DNA of 64,000 nucleotides from Orbicella faveolata (lineage: Eukaryota; Cnidaria; Anthozoa; Scleractinia; Merulinidae), in the NCBI RefSeq assembly GCF_002042975.1, contig NW_018149218.1:107825-171824 (forward strand), given 5' to 3'. The notes below the pieces were generated by a model. It was given only the letters and a program-made list of their open reading frames with translations. It did not search any database and was not told where the DNA came from. The translations under genes were made by a program, and so were the position numbers. Each line of letters begins with the position of its first letter. The stretch's first letter is position 1. Shown here one piece after another: positions 1-12,304 of this stretch.

Positions 1-248
1 CCTACCACAGAGGAGACCTTGTTCGGTATTACTGCAAGCTCCCACGACACAGCAATAATACGGAAATTCAACTACACTACCTTATTTATGCGCCATTATA
101 TTTATTCAAGCAAGTTAAACAGCCTGGCCTTCTCCATTCAGGATTTTATCAGTAAGCTAGTCATTAAATACAATCTTGAAAATTTGTCTTAATTAAATGT
201 TTTAGTGAGAAGTACTACTCCCTCCTCAAAGTTAATACACAGTATAAC

Positions 249-441
249 GTATTGTAAGTAACTGTATGTACAGCAAGTAATGTAAGTAGAGTATTATATC
301 AGTTAGCAGTGTAAGTAGCCCGTATTGCAAATAATTGTATTTTCTGTAAGAAACTGTACAAGTTCAGTATTGTATTGCCAGCATAAGTAACCCGTATTGT
401 AAGTAACGTAAGTAATGTTCTGTAAGTAGAGTAGCGTAATG
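249..441. repeat. Degenerate tandem repeat rich in GTAAGTA
   Basis: GTAAGTA occurs at 254, 282, 311, 399, 408 and 422. Two longer related copies start GTATTGTAAGTAAC (249 and 394). No coding potential. Confidence 0.55.
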
Positions 442-444
442 AGA

Positions 445-515
445 CCTGCATTGTAATGTTTGTGAAATTGTGTTTTGTAAACTAATTTTATTAGAGGAAA
501 AAATAGAAATAAAAA
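445..515 (+). repeat. Dispersed repeat copy 1 with A-rich end
   Basis: CTGCATTGTAATGTTTGTG followed by AAATTGTGTTTTGTAAA and an A-rich tract. A second copy with a few differences is at 884-955. The A-rich ends suggest retroposon tails, but the source element is not identified. Confidence 0.5.
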
Positions 516-883
516 TGACTTTGTACCCCATAGGTAAAGGTGAAGTTTGCATGCGAGCCAAGTGGCCCATCAGGCAGAAGTTTATCCCAGTTTTTCTAGC
601 ATCAAGCGACTAGGAATATTTGTACCCTACCCCCGCAACAGTACAATAGCAACAGAGAAATACTTGAAAGGTTGAATAGCAAATAAAAGGCACGTCTCAT
701 TTGTCAAGAACTGATTTCTAGTAGGGGGTTCCTGCCCACTCCCACACTGTATCACAAATGTGGCAAAGGTCCATTTACTTACCGAGCTCATTGATCGTGG
801 CTTAGTTTTCTCAACAGCAAACTTGGAGTTGTTGGAAGGCATGTTGCTATGCAACAGTGATTCGTGCAGAAGCATGCGAATCN

Positions 884-955
884 CTGCATTGTAATGTTTG
901 TGGAACTGTGTTTTGTAAATTAAAATTATTTAAGAAAACAAAAACAAAAAAAAAC
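884..955 (+). repeat. Dispersed repeat copy 2 with A-rich end
   Basis: The same word as at 445-515, beginning exactly one base after the single N at 883. It ends in an AAAACAAAAACAAAAAAAA tract. It may be a second retroposon tail or a product of a faulty contig join. Confidence 0.5.
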
Positions 956-1183
956 CTCCGTTTGCAAATTTCTCTGGCGTAGTATGGACGGGGCCTAAGA
1001 AATAAGGAATTATTTGTGGTACTGTAAGAGTTATTTCCATCAGCTCTGTAATACCCACATGCCCAGGCTTGATGCCAAACATCAATATTGTGACAGGTTT
1101 CATACTTGTCCCCAGAGCCGGGGTGGCCTTGGCACGAAAAAAGACGAATAGAGGCACGTGATTTGATTGGCTAGAGTCTTGGT

Positions 1184-1408
1184 AGCGATATTAAAACATG
1201 ATGTTTCGGCGACGACATGTCACTATTATCAAACGTAAATTATTGTAAGTTCAATAACCTTATATAAAGAAAGGAGGGTGTGAAACTACATTAGAATAAA
1301 GTGAGATGGAGAAAAACAAAAGAATATACATAATTAAATGAACAGTTTCACTGAAATGGAGTCTTTTTGGTGACATGTCGTCGTCGAAAGCCATGTTTTA
1401 ATATCGGT
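1184..1408. mobile_element. MITE-like element with about 39-bp inverted repeats
   Basis: Left arm 1184-1222 (CGATATTAAAACATG, then GACGACATGTCAC) and right arm 1370-1408 are inverted copies with several mismatches. The spacer is AT-rich, with no ORF. The left arm contains ATGTTTCGGCG and is followed by CTATTATCAA, related to the repeat near 55765. Confidence 0.6.
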
Positions 1409-2859
1409 ACTTTTTATCCTGGAATTTTTTCCAAATCTTTCGTTATCAGAATCTTGGTGTAAGATTTTCATTACTTCAAGGCAAGTTTTTCTTCTCGGAA
1501 ACATCTAATGGAGATCTTAACCAAAACCGTTTGATTAGAGTACCTGCAGACCTAAACAGTGATATTCTGGACGGGAGTGGCATTGATATGTTTCGTTATG
1601 GAGGACGTCACTGAAATTCTTTCTGAAAGTCAGGTGTAAATTTTCTGAAGTTCTGTAGGTACAGTCGTCAAACCATTTAGTTAGATCTCAACCAGTAGAT
1701 GTTTTTGGCTATGCACCCAGTGTTGAATTAGTTAAAATCTTAGTAGAAATTACTAGTTAATCAATTCATGTGTCCCGTAAGTCACCTTTCTGTGGTATTA
1801 GGGCCCCACCGGCTGAGAGAGACGGGCGGTTTAGGGCATGAGAATTGACAGATTTAAAAAGTATAAAAGTAAATTGAAGTAAATCATTCTTTTTTAACTT
1901 TTTATAATCTAATTAATTTGATTTAGCTTTTATTTTTGTTATTTTATAATAGTTTTTATCTTTTCTTCTGAGTGACATGAAATTTTTTATTTGCATTTCT
2001 TTATTTGCATCATTACATTTGATATATTAAATGTATGAAGAGATTTATGGAAACAGAGTTAAAGAAAACTTCGTTGAAGCCCTGAAAATTACAACAAGTG
2101 ATGAAAAAAAAGTAGAAGAGTACAAAAAAGGAGAAAAGACAGTGGAGGACTTTTATCGCCTTCTTAACACCGTTTACACAAATCCAGGCATACACATTTT
2201 CCTATTTTTTATCTTTTTTTTTCTGCTCAAGACCGCCTTCCGAGTGAAGTAAAACTTAAGGTATAGAGGTGAGTGAATTCACCTGCTTGGATTTGATAAC
2301 TTTGCAAGCAGCTAACACTTTTTGAAACACCCCCTGTGATCTGAAGGAGTCAATAGGGAGAGTAAAACGGATTTAGCCAAAAGGGAGAGTCTGCTTGCTT
2401 GTACCTGACAGTTACTTGTAATTTGAGTTGGAGCTAATATCTGTGTGCATGGCTCTGTTATCTTTGTCATTAGTTTGTATTGTTTAAGCAATAAACATTG
2501 CTATACATTATGATGAAGAAAACAAAAACTTTTCAATCATTTAATTACCTTAGTAATATAGTAGCGGATGTAGATAGGTTGCAAAGAATGCAAGAAATAA
2601 AGGAAATCTTGGCATTATTGCTCTTACTTTTATTCTTCGAAATACGACATGTCTGTGCTTTCTCGCTTTTAATCTCATGATTTCGCTTGGTAACTTCTGA
2701 TAGAACTAGTTCTAACACCTGGTTTAAACACCACCTTCAGTTAATTCACGCATTTTTACAGACTACGATGTAGCCGCAATTATGGGCTGTTTCCAATTTT
2801 GTGAGAATAACTTGCGATGATTCCTTTATGGCACAGCCATAGCTGTGCATTTTGTTGTC
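1409..2859. other. Intergenic, no supported gene
   Basis: AT-rich sequence. A Lys/Glu-rich ORF (2031-2252, start NRVKENFVEALKITTSDEKK) is open on the plus strand but has no recognisable domain and ends in a poly-T-derived Phe run. Nothing else is supported. Confidence 0.5.
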
Positions 2860-3300
2860 TTACAAGGTTCTGATAGTCCGGCGGTGGCAGCTGCAGCGCC
2901 CAATCAGAATGCCTTACAGAATGTTGTTTGTTTGTTTACGAAAGAAAATGAGCGCTTTCTATTCCATGAAAAATTTGAACTTCCAGAAATTTCCAAAGAC
3001 GAATGGAACGGCATTTTCGGAATTTCTGGAAAAGAGGACAGCCTTGCGAGATATTCCGAAATATTCGCAAATTTCTTACCTGGAATTACCGTACCATTTG
3101 ACTTTTCTCCCAGAATTTTGGAAGTTTCCGGTTGAATGGTTCGCTTTACGGAAATTCAATAATTTCCAGATTTTCTGGAAACTTTCCCGAGGAAATTTCC
3201 GTACCACTTGTCCCCGTTTTGAAATATTCAGAATTTTCGGTCGAATGGGAAGCGCTCAATGTCTTGCAACGCAAAAATGTTGCTTTTTTGACGTTTAGTT
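2860..3300. repeat. Degenerate satellite-like repeat, about 120-bp period
   Basis: Recurring blocks: CCGTACCATTTG (near 3088) and CCGTACCACTTG (near 3210), each followed by AGAATTTTsGGAAG or AGAATTTTCGG and then TTGAATGG or TCGAATGG, with a third GAATGGAACG block near 3002. GGAATTTCC-type palindromic words are frequent. Overlapping ORFs of 96 and 148 codons cross it but look like by-products of the repeat. Confidence 0.5.
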
Positions 3301-4048
3301 GTAAGGGATGAATAGACTGGCATTGCAAGTCATGGGTTGAAGCCGAAATTTCTCTTATCGGGCTTTCCGTAAAACTGCATATTCAAGTTTCATTTCTAAT
3401 ATATTTTAATTACCGTAATGTGACATGTTATTCATACAAGAGATCCGCACGATAAACGTTGTAACGATATGAAACACTACAAGTTCGACAGTGAACACGA
3501 CTAATCTCTGAGCATACTCTCTCAACTCTAGATCACATTTTTAAAAGCACTTGCCACCACATATCTCCCCTGCAGTTTTAAGAAACCATGTGCACATGCG
3601 CTCAATGAATCACTCATAAAATGGCTGTCATGGACAGCTGATACACTCAAGGTTACTAGGTGATGGAATCATTAGTTCTGATAGCATTGCACCAACGTAC
3701 AAGATCATCACTCCAATTACTCATGAGAAAATGTGCGGTAACTCCGGACTAAACTGCTTATCCTCAACTGCAATATCTTTGGGTTCATTGGTGTTGGAGA
3801 TAACTACCTCGAAACTGTAATTAGGCAATGGATAAACCGATACAGGACAAAAGACGGAAGGTTAGGGAAACTTCGAAAACGGAACAGTAGAGGAACAACA
3901 GCTTGAAAGAGAGAGAAGACGTGGACTCACTTGAAGGCAGCACATCGAGGAAGTCTTCAGATCGTCTCACACCATTACAGCAACTAACGCGAAAATCGCA
4001 GGTGGGGCTCTTCACACTTCTTTATACCGTGACATGATTAAAATCGTA
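3301..4048. other. Intergenic, nothing recognised
   Basis: No gene, RNA or repeat recognised between the satellite-like block and the MITE at 4054. Confidence 0.5.
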
Positions 4049-4053
4049 CCAGG

Positions 4054-4279
4054 GGCCCGTTTCTCGAAAGCCCCGGAAACTTTACGGGCCCGTAAAGCCA
4101 TTTTTAGTCCATCTGTATCTGAAAACGGAGAAGTGTATACGCCTGAAACTTCTTGTATGAAGGGAACTTCTCTTCATATTAAGAATATGTGAATAAAACA
4201 GCTCTGTAATCGTAAGGTTCGAGATTTTGCTATGGCTTTACGGGCCCGAAACATTTCCGGGGCTTTCGAGAAACGGGCC
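4054..4279. mobile_element. MITE with about 47-bp terminal inverted repeats
   Basis: Left end GGCCCGTTTCTCGAAAGCCC and right end its inverse, continuing inward through TTACGGGCCCGTAAAGCCAT with a few mismatches. It is flanked by CCAGG at 4049-4053 and 4280-4284, the likely target duplication (a 3-bp CAG reading is also possible). It is 226 bp with no coding capacity, and the transposase family is not assigned. Confidence 0.75.
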
Positions 4280-4284
4280 CCAGG

Positions 4285-6654
4285 TACGTAAACTTCGCTC
4301 AAGAAGAATCCAGAATGCTTTGTTTTCAGGATTTAACAACAGAACAACTTTGACGATGCCAGAGGAGCAACATGTCACATTAGTGAGGAATGTTAATATT
4401 GTTACAATAGGTGCGTCACTTGATTCGAAATTTTCGCGCCCATCGTTACTGCGCATCCTCAACGTCACGCTACATCATACAGCAAGTGCGCACGCTAAGA
4501 AAGAAATATAAGTAAGTATAGGGCCTGGCACCGGGTGTGCTAACTTCAAATACAATTTACTCTCTGAAATGGTCGGTGACCCCCTCTTTTCTTTTCAGAG
4601 ATCACTTTCTTTACTGATTTTCTCCATTTTTTGCCAAAAAAAGGGGAAAAAAAGGAAGAAAGAATCTACGTGAGAAGTTACAAATATTTCGCTTCTCTCA
4701 TGTGGCCAAAGTTTTCTTCGAATGTGGACGGGCATGACTAATATGTATTCCTTATCAAGTCCTATTCTACCTCGAGGAACGGCATCAGCGGCAAACGTTT
4801 ACTTAATATACTTAGTTGTGTTGCTGATAGTCGTACGGTAAGATCGTCTTGTAATAACTAAAGCTTCTAAAGACGCATGGTCTTCAATGCGCCTTATTTC
4901 GAAGATGTTCTCTTACTTTTTGGCAAAAGTTGATCTTTGCGTTACTGCATGGCAAGTTTTAAAAATATGTCGGAACCTTTTAGATGAGAACACCTTTAAA
5001 ACAACAAGTAGAATTTTAGGCATTATTATATACTTTGTGAGAATTTAACCCCGCGCCGCCAAAGGTAATACAACAACGGTTTTGTTAGTTTGAATGCAAA
5101 ATGTTACTACAATCATAGCACACTCTTATCCATAGATATATACAATAGTCCGCATAGAAATTGTAATTATTAAATATACTTATAACAGATCGTCATACTG
5201 AAGATGATATCTTTCTTGGAAGAATTTCCACCGATTTGAGCTCCAGTAATCAGATACTTCTCCAGTAGGCAAAATTATATTACAAGCTAACTTAACAACT
5301 AAAAGATAGACCGTAATGACCAAATTTAGCGCCGTCCTTTCAATAAGCGCCCCCTTTCTTAAAAGCGCTCCCCGTGAAAATGCTTTCTTAATCTGAATGT
5401 CTCGAAATGCAAAGAGACTGAAAGGTTGAATGATAGTAAAATTTTAAACGTTCTCTGGCCAATATGTATTTTAACAAGCTTTCAAGCTGCAGCTTAACTG
5501 CAGTCTTCCATGGGTGAAATTATGAAAGGGGCGCTAAAAAAACTTAGATGTCATGTAATAAAAAAATACATGAACAAAATTTTTTTTTGGTAAAAAGTAT
5601 GCTGTATTGTCCTGGGAGTGGACAGGAGTTATTGTCTGCATTGGGGATCGTCATGGTGTGTCAAGCGTTCAAGAACTTTCTGATAAGATAATTTGCTTTG
5701 TCAATGATGGAAGTGTTATTGATGACACGGTCACGATACCATGTATGATTTGTAAGCTTTTGGCCGCTGTTCGTTTTTTCCTCGTAAAAAAAAACCATGT
5801 TCTCGTTTCACCGACATAACGGTAGGAACAGTTACACAAGGAGGTTTATAAACAACGTCAAGTTGTGAATCAAAAGATGGTAGTTTTCTCTTAAAAATTT
5901 GGCCAAAACTTGGGCCAGGCCCCACTCTGCCAGAACCTTCTATGCCAAATCGGCATACATGAACTGAAAGACCCTTTGCAACAGAAACACATCATACAAT
6001 CAATTATTTTCATTTGTTTGTTTTTATGATGGTCCACACTTACCCCTTCAGAGGCAGGATTTTTCATGTTACGGAGGCCCCAAATGGGACCCCCCCCCCC
6101 CTGAAACTTTTGAACTAAAAGTGAGAGAACAAAACCAGCTTGGCTTTTGGAATATCTCACTAAGGCCAACTTCTGGAGAGGGTTTCATGAAAATCGGCCC
6201 ACCCACATTCCCAACCCCTGGAACACTTTGTCAGACAATGACACTTGAGTGTTTCTCAGTGTGATCTTTATTTCTTCTTTCGTCTTCCCCTTCCCCTCCC
6301 CTCCCCCCCACCTCACCTCCCCAGTCTTGAACCAACAGAAGCACACCTAAAAGCAATGGCGAACTGTAAAAAGGCTAGTATAATTAACGTTGTAATTCAT
6401 GTGTTAGCTTTCCATTGTTCCCATTACCAAAGCTCGACAAGGCTATCAAGCCTGAATTTATCAGTCGTTTTTATATTTCTGTTTCTATAGATTTGTCCCA
6501 GATCCAGTTATATAACATTGACCACTCAGTTGTAAAATTTTGGAGTAGCTTTTTTATTTTTACTTACGTTTACATTGAACAAAATAGATTCTTATTTTAT
6601 CTTGATTCGTTTTGCGTATATGAGCTGTACACACTGCTCTGAGAAATAAACACC
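4285..6654. other. Intergenic, mostly featureless
   Basis: Apart from the inverted repeat at 5321-5545 there are only short chance ORFs, a C13-14 run near 6092-6105 and a C-rich tract at 6289-6325. A 70-codon ORF at 5607-5819 (VCIGDRHGVSSVQELSDKII) is slightly protein-like but has no recognised relative. Confidence 0.45.
5321..5545. repeat. Imperfect inverted repeat with GCGCC-rich ends
   Basis: The left end (5321-5340, caaatttagcgccgtccttt) is roughly inverted at 5523-5545 (tgaaaggggcgctaaaaaaa). AATAAGCGCCCCC-type motifs occur inside the left part. It could be an old MITE; no target duplication is clear. Confidence 0.4.
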
Positions 6655-6975
6655 TCACACGTTACAGTCATTACAAAGTAGTATTTTGTAGGCCAGGTAT
6701 GTATCATGAGTACCCTCAGCCACAGGTTGCTCCAAAACGTCATTAAAAGTTGCGTGAAGTTGCTGGACTTTTATAAAAATTTGCTGAAACGTTACCCGTT
6801 GAGAATAGCGTACAACGTGTTGTACCTGCTGTATTCCTTCGTTGTCTGGCGCAGCGTTTTCGGTCTTACTTAGATTTGCTCCAAGCTGTTTGACTTCTCT
6901 GAGGGTCGTTTTCACTCGAGAAAGAGTTGGGAATTTCTTCCTCTGAACTACTGAAGTTTCCATGGTTGTCGCCAT
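6655..6975 (-). CDS. Possible small single-exon gene, 106 residues, unrecognised
   Basis: I do not recognise the protein. The ORF starts at an ATG in strong context (caaaATGGCG) and runs 106 codons to a TGA at 6655-6657. The product is hydrophilic, basic near the start, and has a Gln/Val-rich segment of probable amphipathic helix (IQQVQHVVRYSQ, IFIKVQQLHATFNDVL) in the second half, then a short Cys-containing end (LLCNDCNV). No membrane segment or signal peptide is seen. An AATAAA on the minus strand lies about 100 nt downstream (near 6552-6557). Its composition is more protein-like than the other short ORFs nearby, but there is no homology support, so it may be a chance ORF or one exon of a larger gene. 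Confidence 0.35.
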   Translation of the reverse strand: MATTMETSVVQRKKFPTLSRVKTTLREVKQLGANLSKTENAAPDNEGIQQVQHVVRYSQRVTFQQIFIKVQQLHATFNDVLEQPVAEGTHDTYLAYKILLCNDCNV

Positions 6976-7158
6976 TTTGAAAAACGTGGTCTTGTTTACG
7001 AACAGCTGACCTCAAACCACAAGTAGTCCAACTGAGGGGAAGGGCGTGGGGCATAAGGTTGAATTGGCCCCTTGTAAAATGTTATCTATCACACTAAAGA
7101 ACTGAGATTTTCTTATAAGGATACATAAAAATGTTTAAACAGTATTATAGGACTTTGT

Positions 7159-7200
7159 CAATCAATCAATCAATCATTTTTCAGTCAATCATTTTATTTC
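7159..7200. repeat. (CAAT)n microsatellite
   Basis: Four to five CAAT units at 7159-7176, then a degenerate continuation to about 7192. Confidence 0.8.
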
Positions 7201-10200
7201 TTAATCAGTTACACTTTACAGTTCGACTGGCCGTGGATAGCTAGTACTAGTCTAAGCGGGCCAGACTAGCACTAGCTAGTCACGCCGCAAAGCGAAGCGA
7301 TGCTCTAAACCTTGGATAACTAAAGGAATAAGAAACTCAATTAAGGCATAAATAATTCCTATAAGTTGCCTAAAAATTTAGTCAAGTTGTCCCAAAAATC
7401 CAAAGTTGCTCCAAATAGTAAAAGTTACCGAAGCGTTGCCAAGCAACTTGTAGCTGAGGCTAATCAGGAGTTGAACCGTGTCCTATCCACATTTGGTATC
7501 ACTAATGAGGGCCTCCTAGGCAGGGGGAGGAAGGGGGGGGGNTGCATGTTCCCTTATTCCCTCGAAAATTTCACTTTCCTTGGTCCCTATTAATAAATTC
7601 CATTGCTCCCTAAACGTTTTTCTCAGCGTTCCCTTTCACAGTAGAGACATCCCTTGTTCCCCCAAATTAATCCTCAAATTATCCCATATTCCCCTGAAAT
7701 GAATGATCATGTTCCTGGTTCCCCCAAATCCCTGGGAGGCCTTAATTTATCTAACACACACAGCTCTTACAAGAATCAATCCGGTCAAGGGCATGTTGCA
7801 ACTGCCAATTTGTTTCTACGTTATACAGAACACTTTTGCTTTCTTGTAGCAGTCAAATTGTGCTAACAGGACGCTATGAGAATGTTCTAATGTATGTTAC
7901 GTTTAAACACAACCCTCGCATACAATATACAATTATGTAGTTTCCAAATCGCCACAGTCTTTGCCAGCTCTCCACTTACTAAGTCTGGCAAAACTAATTC
8001 GACATTAATGTTGGGTTGAATTGAAGCGGCAATTTAATTTCACATGTTATTCTATAACAAAATTAGAATTTGATCCTTCGGTTCTCATTATGCGCTGTTT
8101 GTCTTTCACCCAGTTCTTCTTGCTTCAATAAACCTTGGCAAATAAATTCTTTTATTTATCTATCGAAAAATGGATTTTGACAAAACTATTGAACGGAATG
8201 AAAAGATCTTGGCCTAAATAATAAGGGAGAATATTGATCTGCAGAAAGCAAAAATGACTTTAGACGTCACACCACGAGGAAAGACTTTGCCCTTGAACGA
8301 TTTTGTCCATTTGAATTATCAGTATCTTTGTCAAAGCCGGACTCGATCGTTGGAATTGTCTTATATGGTAGAATATTAACGTTACGTACACATTTTAAGA
8401 GATAGAGATAGCTTTATTTTAACACTTCACATCCTCTGATTTATTTATGCTGGTTTGTTACCAAAAACATTCCAAGATTAATTTAAAAACTTCAACTTTT
8501 AAAATGATAATAACCGACTTTGGAGAACAATTTTTTCCGGACGAAGAAGGATATATCGAAAATCCGCCAAGATGGAACAATTAAATAAAAGTCACAATAA
8601 CCAGTAAAATGATTGCTACAATTCTTTTAAAGTACTCGAGACTATGAAAAACTGAGAATTTCCGGACTCATCCGAACATTCGAGTCTGTCGTCAAACCGT
8701 CAAAGCCAACGAGAAAGAAAAATTGACAATCTGTATTCTTGGTTTAGCTACTTGGTTGTGATTAGTTTGTCCGTAAATAGAGCACACCTTGCTAATCCTA
8801 TCGTATTTTTCAAGCCTGGATGGTACACAGCCTTAGAATCGTTCGATTCTGAAATCAAAGAGGTCAGACATAATCACTTACTTGTCAGTTGAAAATCAAC
8901 CTCGTCCAATTCGCAGTAATCAATCTCACGCCTTTTCACCGACATTCGTCATCCAAAGGTGGTCAGTTTTATACGTCCTTGAGCTACTTATAGTTCATTC
9001 AGTATAACTGGTTTCCTTATCTAGGAGCATGCAGAACGACTTGAATTGCTACTACATAACAAATCAAAACAGAACAAGCTACATTCAACGACACTGAGAC
9101 AGTCGGCGACATACTAAACCAAGGAGCATTTCATTCAAGAACTTCAAATGTTTTGAGTCAACTCAAAAGTTTTGCACCTCTGTTCACAGTATTTATTTCA
9201 TAGTTTTGTACCTCTGTAGTGTTGTGCTTAATCTTGGGTCGACTCGTTTCTGTCGACAGATATCAAACTTCTTGAAATGCTCAGCCAACGATTGTTTCGC
9301 GAACAGCAAGCATTTCTGGAGCAAAAAGTCCAGGGCTGAGTGCTTCAGTAGATGAAAACTGAATAAATTCACTAGACAGGTTGTTTTGCTTTGTACAACG
9401 TGGAGAACAATCACATCCTACAACAAGTGTATCGTTCACTATCCTCCACTCAGTCAGTACCTAATTGAAGAGAGTGCAATCTGTGGTTCTAACAATAAAC
9501 CTAAAATACGAACCTAGGATATGGCAATTTCTGTCTTTAACATGTTTAGCCATAATCAATAGAAGTTTGAGGCCCTTGGGAGCTTCGCGATCAGCTGGCA
9601 AGAATTCTTGCATTTTGTGTCATGTAAAGGTGATGAAATTATCTTAAGAACACGCCCTCTGTGCTAAGGCAGGTAATCTGTGGAGGGGTGCTTAATGAGC
9701 GCCCCATACCGACTTGTTTTGTGTGCAGCCACAAAACCAACCACTGATTTCTACCGCTCACGATTAAATAAAAAACAATAACAGACGATCGAACAACGCA
9801 CGCCGCTATCCTTTGATCATACGAACCTATAATTATCTAATTAAAGGATCCAAAAGTCATCTTTAACCTCAAGTTGTAATCGTCCCTGAATATTCTTGCA
9901 ATTCTAAAAGTGTTGCCTTCACTTCGTGAAACGGAGTCATTATGGTTCTCTGGGAATGTTGGAGTAGTTAGAACAGAGCAGGGCTCCCTTAACAGACCCC
10001 ACTTGAAGCTTAAAAGCATGCCGCTATCTTATACCGACTCTGTCGGCACAGTCTGTCTCAATCACTTGGCAGACAGGAGGTTTATTTTGAACGGAACATA
10101 TAAACAAATCTTATCAATGGCTTGAATTTTAATTATTTTATCGAGGATAATAGGCTTCTTAAGATTAGCTTTACAAGCAGTGAATGCTCTGGGCGAGGTG

Positions 10201-12304
10201 CGCCCTCCAGTACTACAACTGTGGCGTCAAAACAACTCTGGCATAACTTTCTTCATCACATTATCGAGGTCCTTGATTAAATTTGAATCGCAAACAAAAA
10301 ATTCGTGTTCTTGTGAAGTTAGGTAAACATTTTCCTTTATCCCAGCTTGCCATGACAAATATTACGACTAATCGTGTGAAGTTAAACATTACAAAGTCGT
10401 TATTTCTTGTCTTAATCGATGACAGCACGAAACAGAAAGATAAATAGGACGCAGTTTCATTGAAAGTAACTGTGTATTTCTTTTGATTTTACCGCCGCGT
10501 AAGAAATTGCTTTAAATAGTTGATTTACATCATTTTAATCTGTCCATCGACGAGGAAGTGAAACCACATCAATATTTTTCACATTGAGAAAACTAAGAAA
10601 TCTCAGTTATCAACAAGAAATTTGACGACTGCGTCTCGTTCAACTCCTCTACATGTTCTTTGCAATGTTTAGAAAAGCCCTTTCGATTACTCCACAAATA
10701 ATTTACCATTTTTTTTTTGTATCTGCCGCGCTGCTATTCTTTCGGGTGTCTTTCTTTTACCGCTCCGTGCCCCCTGGCAATGTGAAATTTCAAACAATCG
10801 CAACAATAGCATCAAACGACGAGCAGCGATCAAGATAATTGCTTTCTTTGACCATCAGCCGTGGCGAAGTCGGCTCTGAGGGTTTCTTTTGAGCTGGGCC
10901 AGGTTGTTTTGACTTAATGATAACAATAACCCATCGAAAATGTCATTGAATTTGAAAAGCAACTTGAACATAACGACTTGAGAGTCGATAACTTCTGTAA
11001 TTCTGGGTGGCTTGAGACTCAGAAACAGACCGTCTGTAAATGTTGTAATTTTGATATTTGTTCCCCTACAAAATAGACTAGCATTTTTTCGTATGGTCAC
11101 GTGACGATACAAATGGCATAAAACACGAGGCTTGCTCGCTTATGCAATTACTGAGTTATTGAATTTTTTAAACACGCTTGTAAACAATGATTTGAATTGT
11201 ATTCGTAACACTTGACGTTTGACGAAATAGCAGAGTTTATGATAGTTTTCATTGCACTCAAAATAACAGCATAAAATGCGTGTTTACCTTTAGTTCAAGA
11301 ACTTATAATCCAATTTTCCTATCAACAAGTTATTGTGCCGGCCGAACTTCATAATCAATTGTAAATCTTTTGAAAACTTCGCCGAATGCTTTTAAAATTA
11401 ATTATCATAATTAAGTTATTGGTTATCTTGGGAACAGAGGACTATCAGTCCCAAAAAATAAAGACAAACAATAAACTGCAAGGCTGATACTACGTGAAAG
11501 ACGTTTCGAGACACCAACATGACAAGAACCGATAAAGCAGGATCGCAACAGTGGACAGCTGTTTCGTCCTTACGTTGGCAGCGTTTATCGTATGCGGTCC
11601 CTTGCAGTTTCTCGTTTCCCAAAAAATAACACAGGCTGATGCAGATGCAGTATTGTATAGATCACAGATAGTTGAAGAATTAAGATGAATTGACAACAAT
11701 ACAACCTGCTTCGGATAATTGTCTTAGAAAAACACGTTCAGTTCTCTTAATTATTTATATAATTAATTAATTAATTAATTAAAATAATATATAAATAAAT
11801 TAACTAGTTTAAATATTAACAATGTTTGAGCATTAGAGGCTCTAAGCGGTGTACCTTATGCCCTTGTAAATATCAGAAAATGAACATCGCTTTGAAAATC
11901 GATTGCTCTTTTTGAGCACATTTATTTCAACTGATTTGTTCATATCATTTAATGAATGTTTTTGTCTGTTTCACTGAGTTGTTTATTTGTATCACATATA
12001 TTACAAAAAATAACTTAATTTCGTTAATGTTGTATTAGAAAATATATTATTAAAATCCCCATTACTCCCCCACGTTTTCTTGCGCAATGTAATAAATTAG
12101 CTTTTATCAATTAGAGTGACTTGCAGAAAATGTAGTGATTACTACACGAAGGCTACGCGAGACTGGAGCAGAATAATGCTGAAGTTTATTGTAGGAATGA
12201 TGTGTTATTCATCATTTAATTAAGAAGGCTATTTCAAGATTTATTGAGTAATGTTTGTTAAGTAAATAATTACATTCAAATCAAGGGAAACCTAAAAGTG
12301 GGAA
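7201..12304. other. Intergenic, nothing recognised beyond simple repeats
   Basis: AT-rich, with no coding exons that I can support. A G run with one N at 7542 and an (AATT)n tract at 11760-11781 are the only simple repeats of note. The 75-codon ORF around 7366-7593 crosses the N and is not reliable. Confidence 0.5.
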
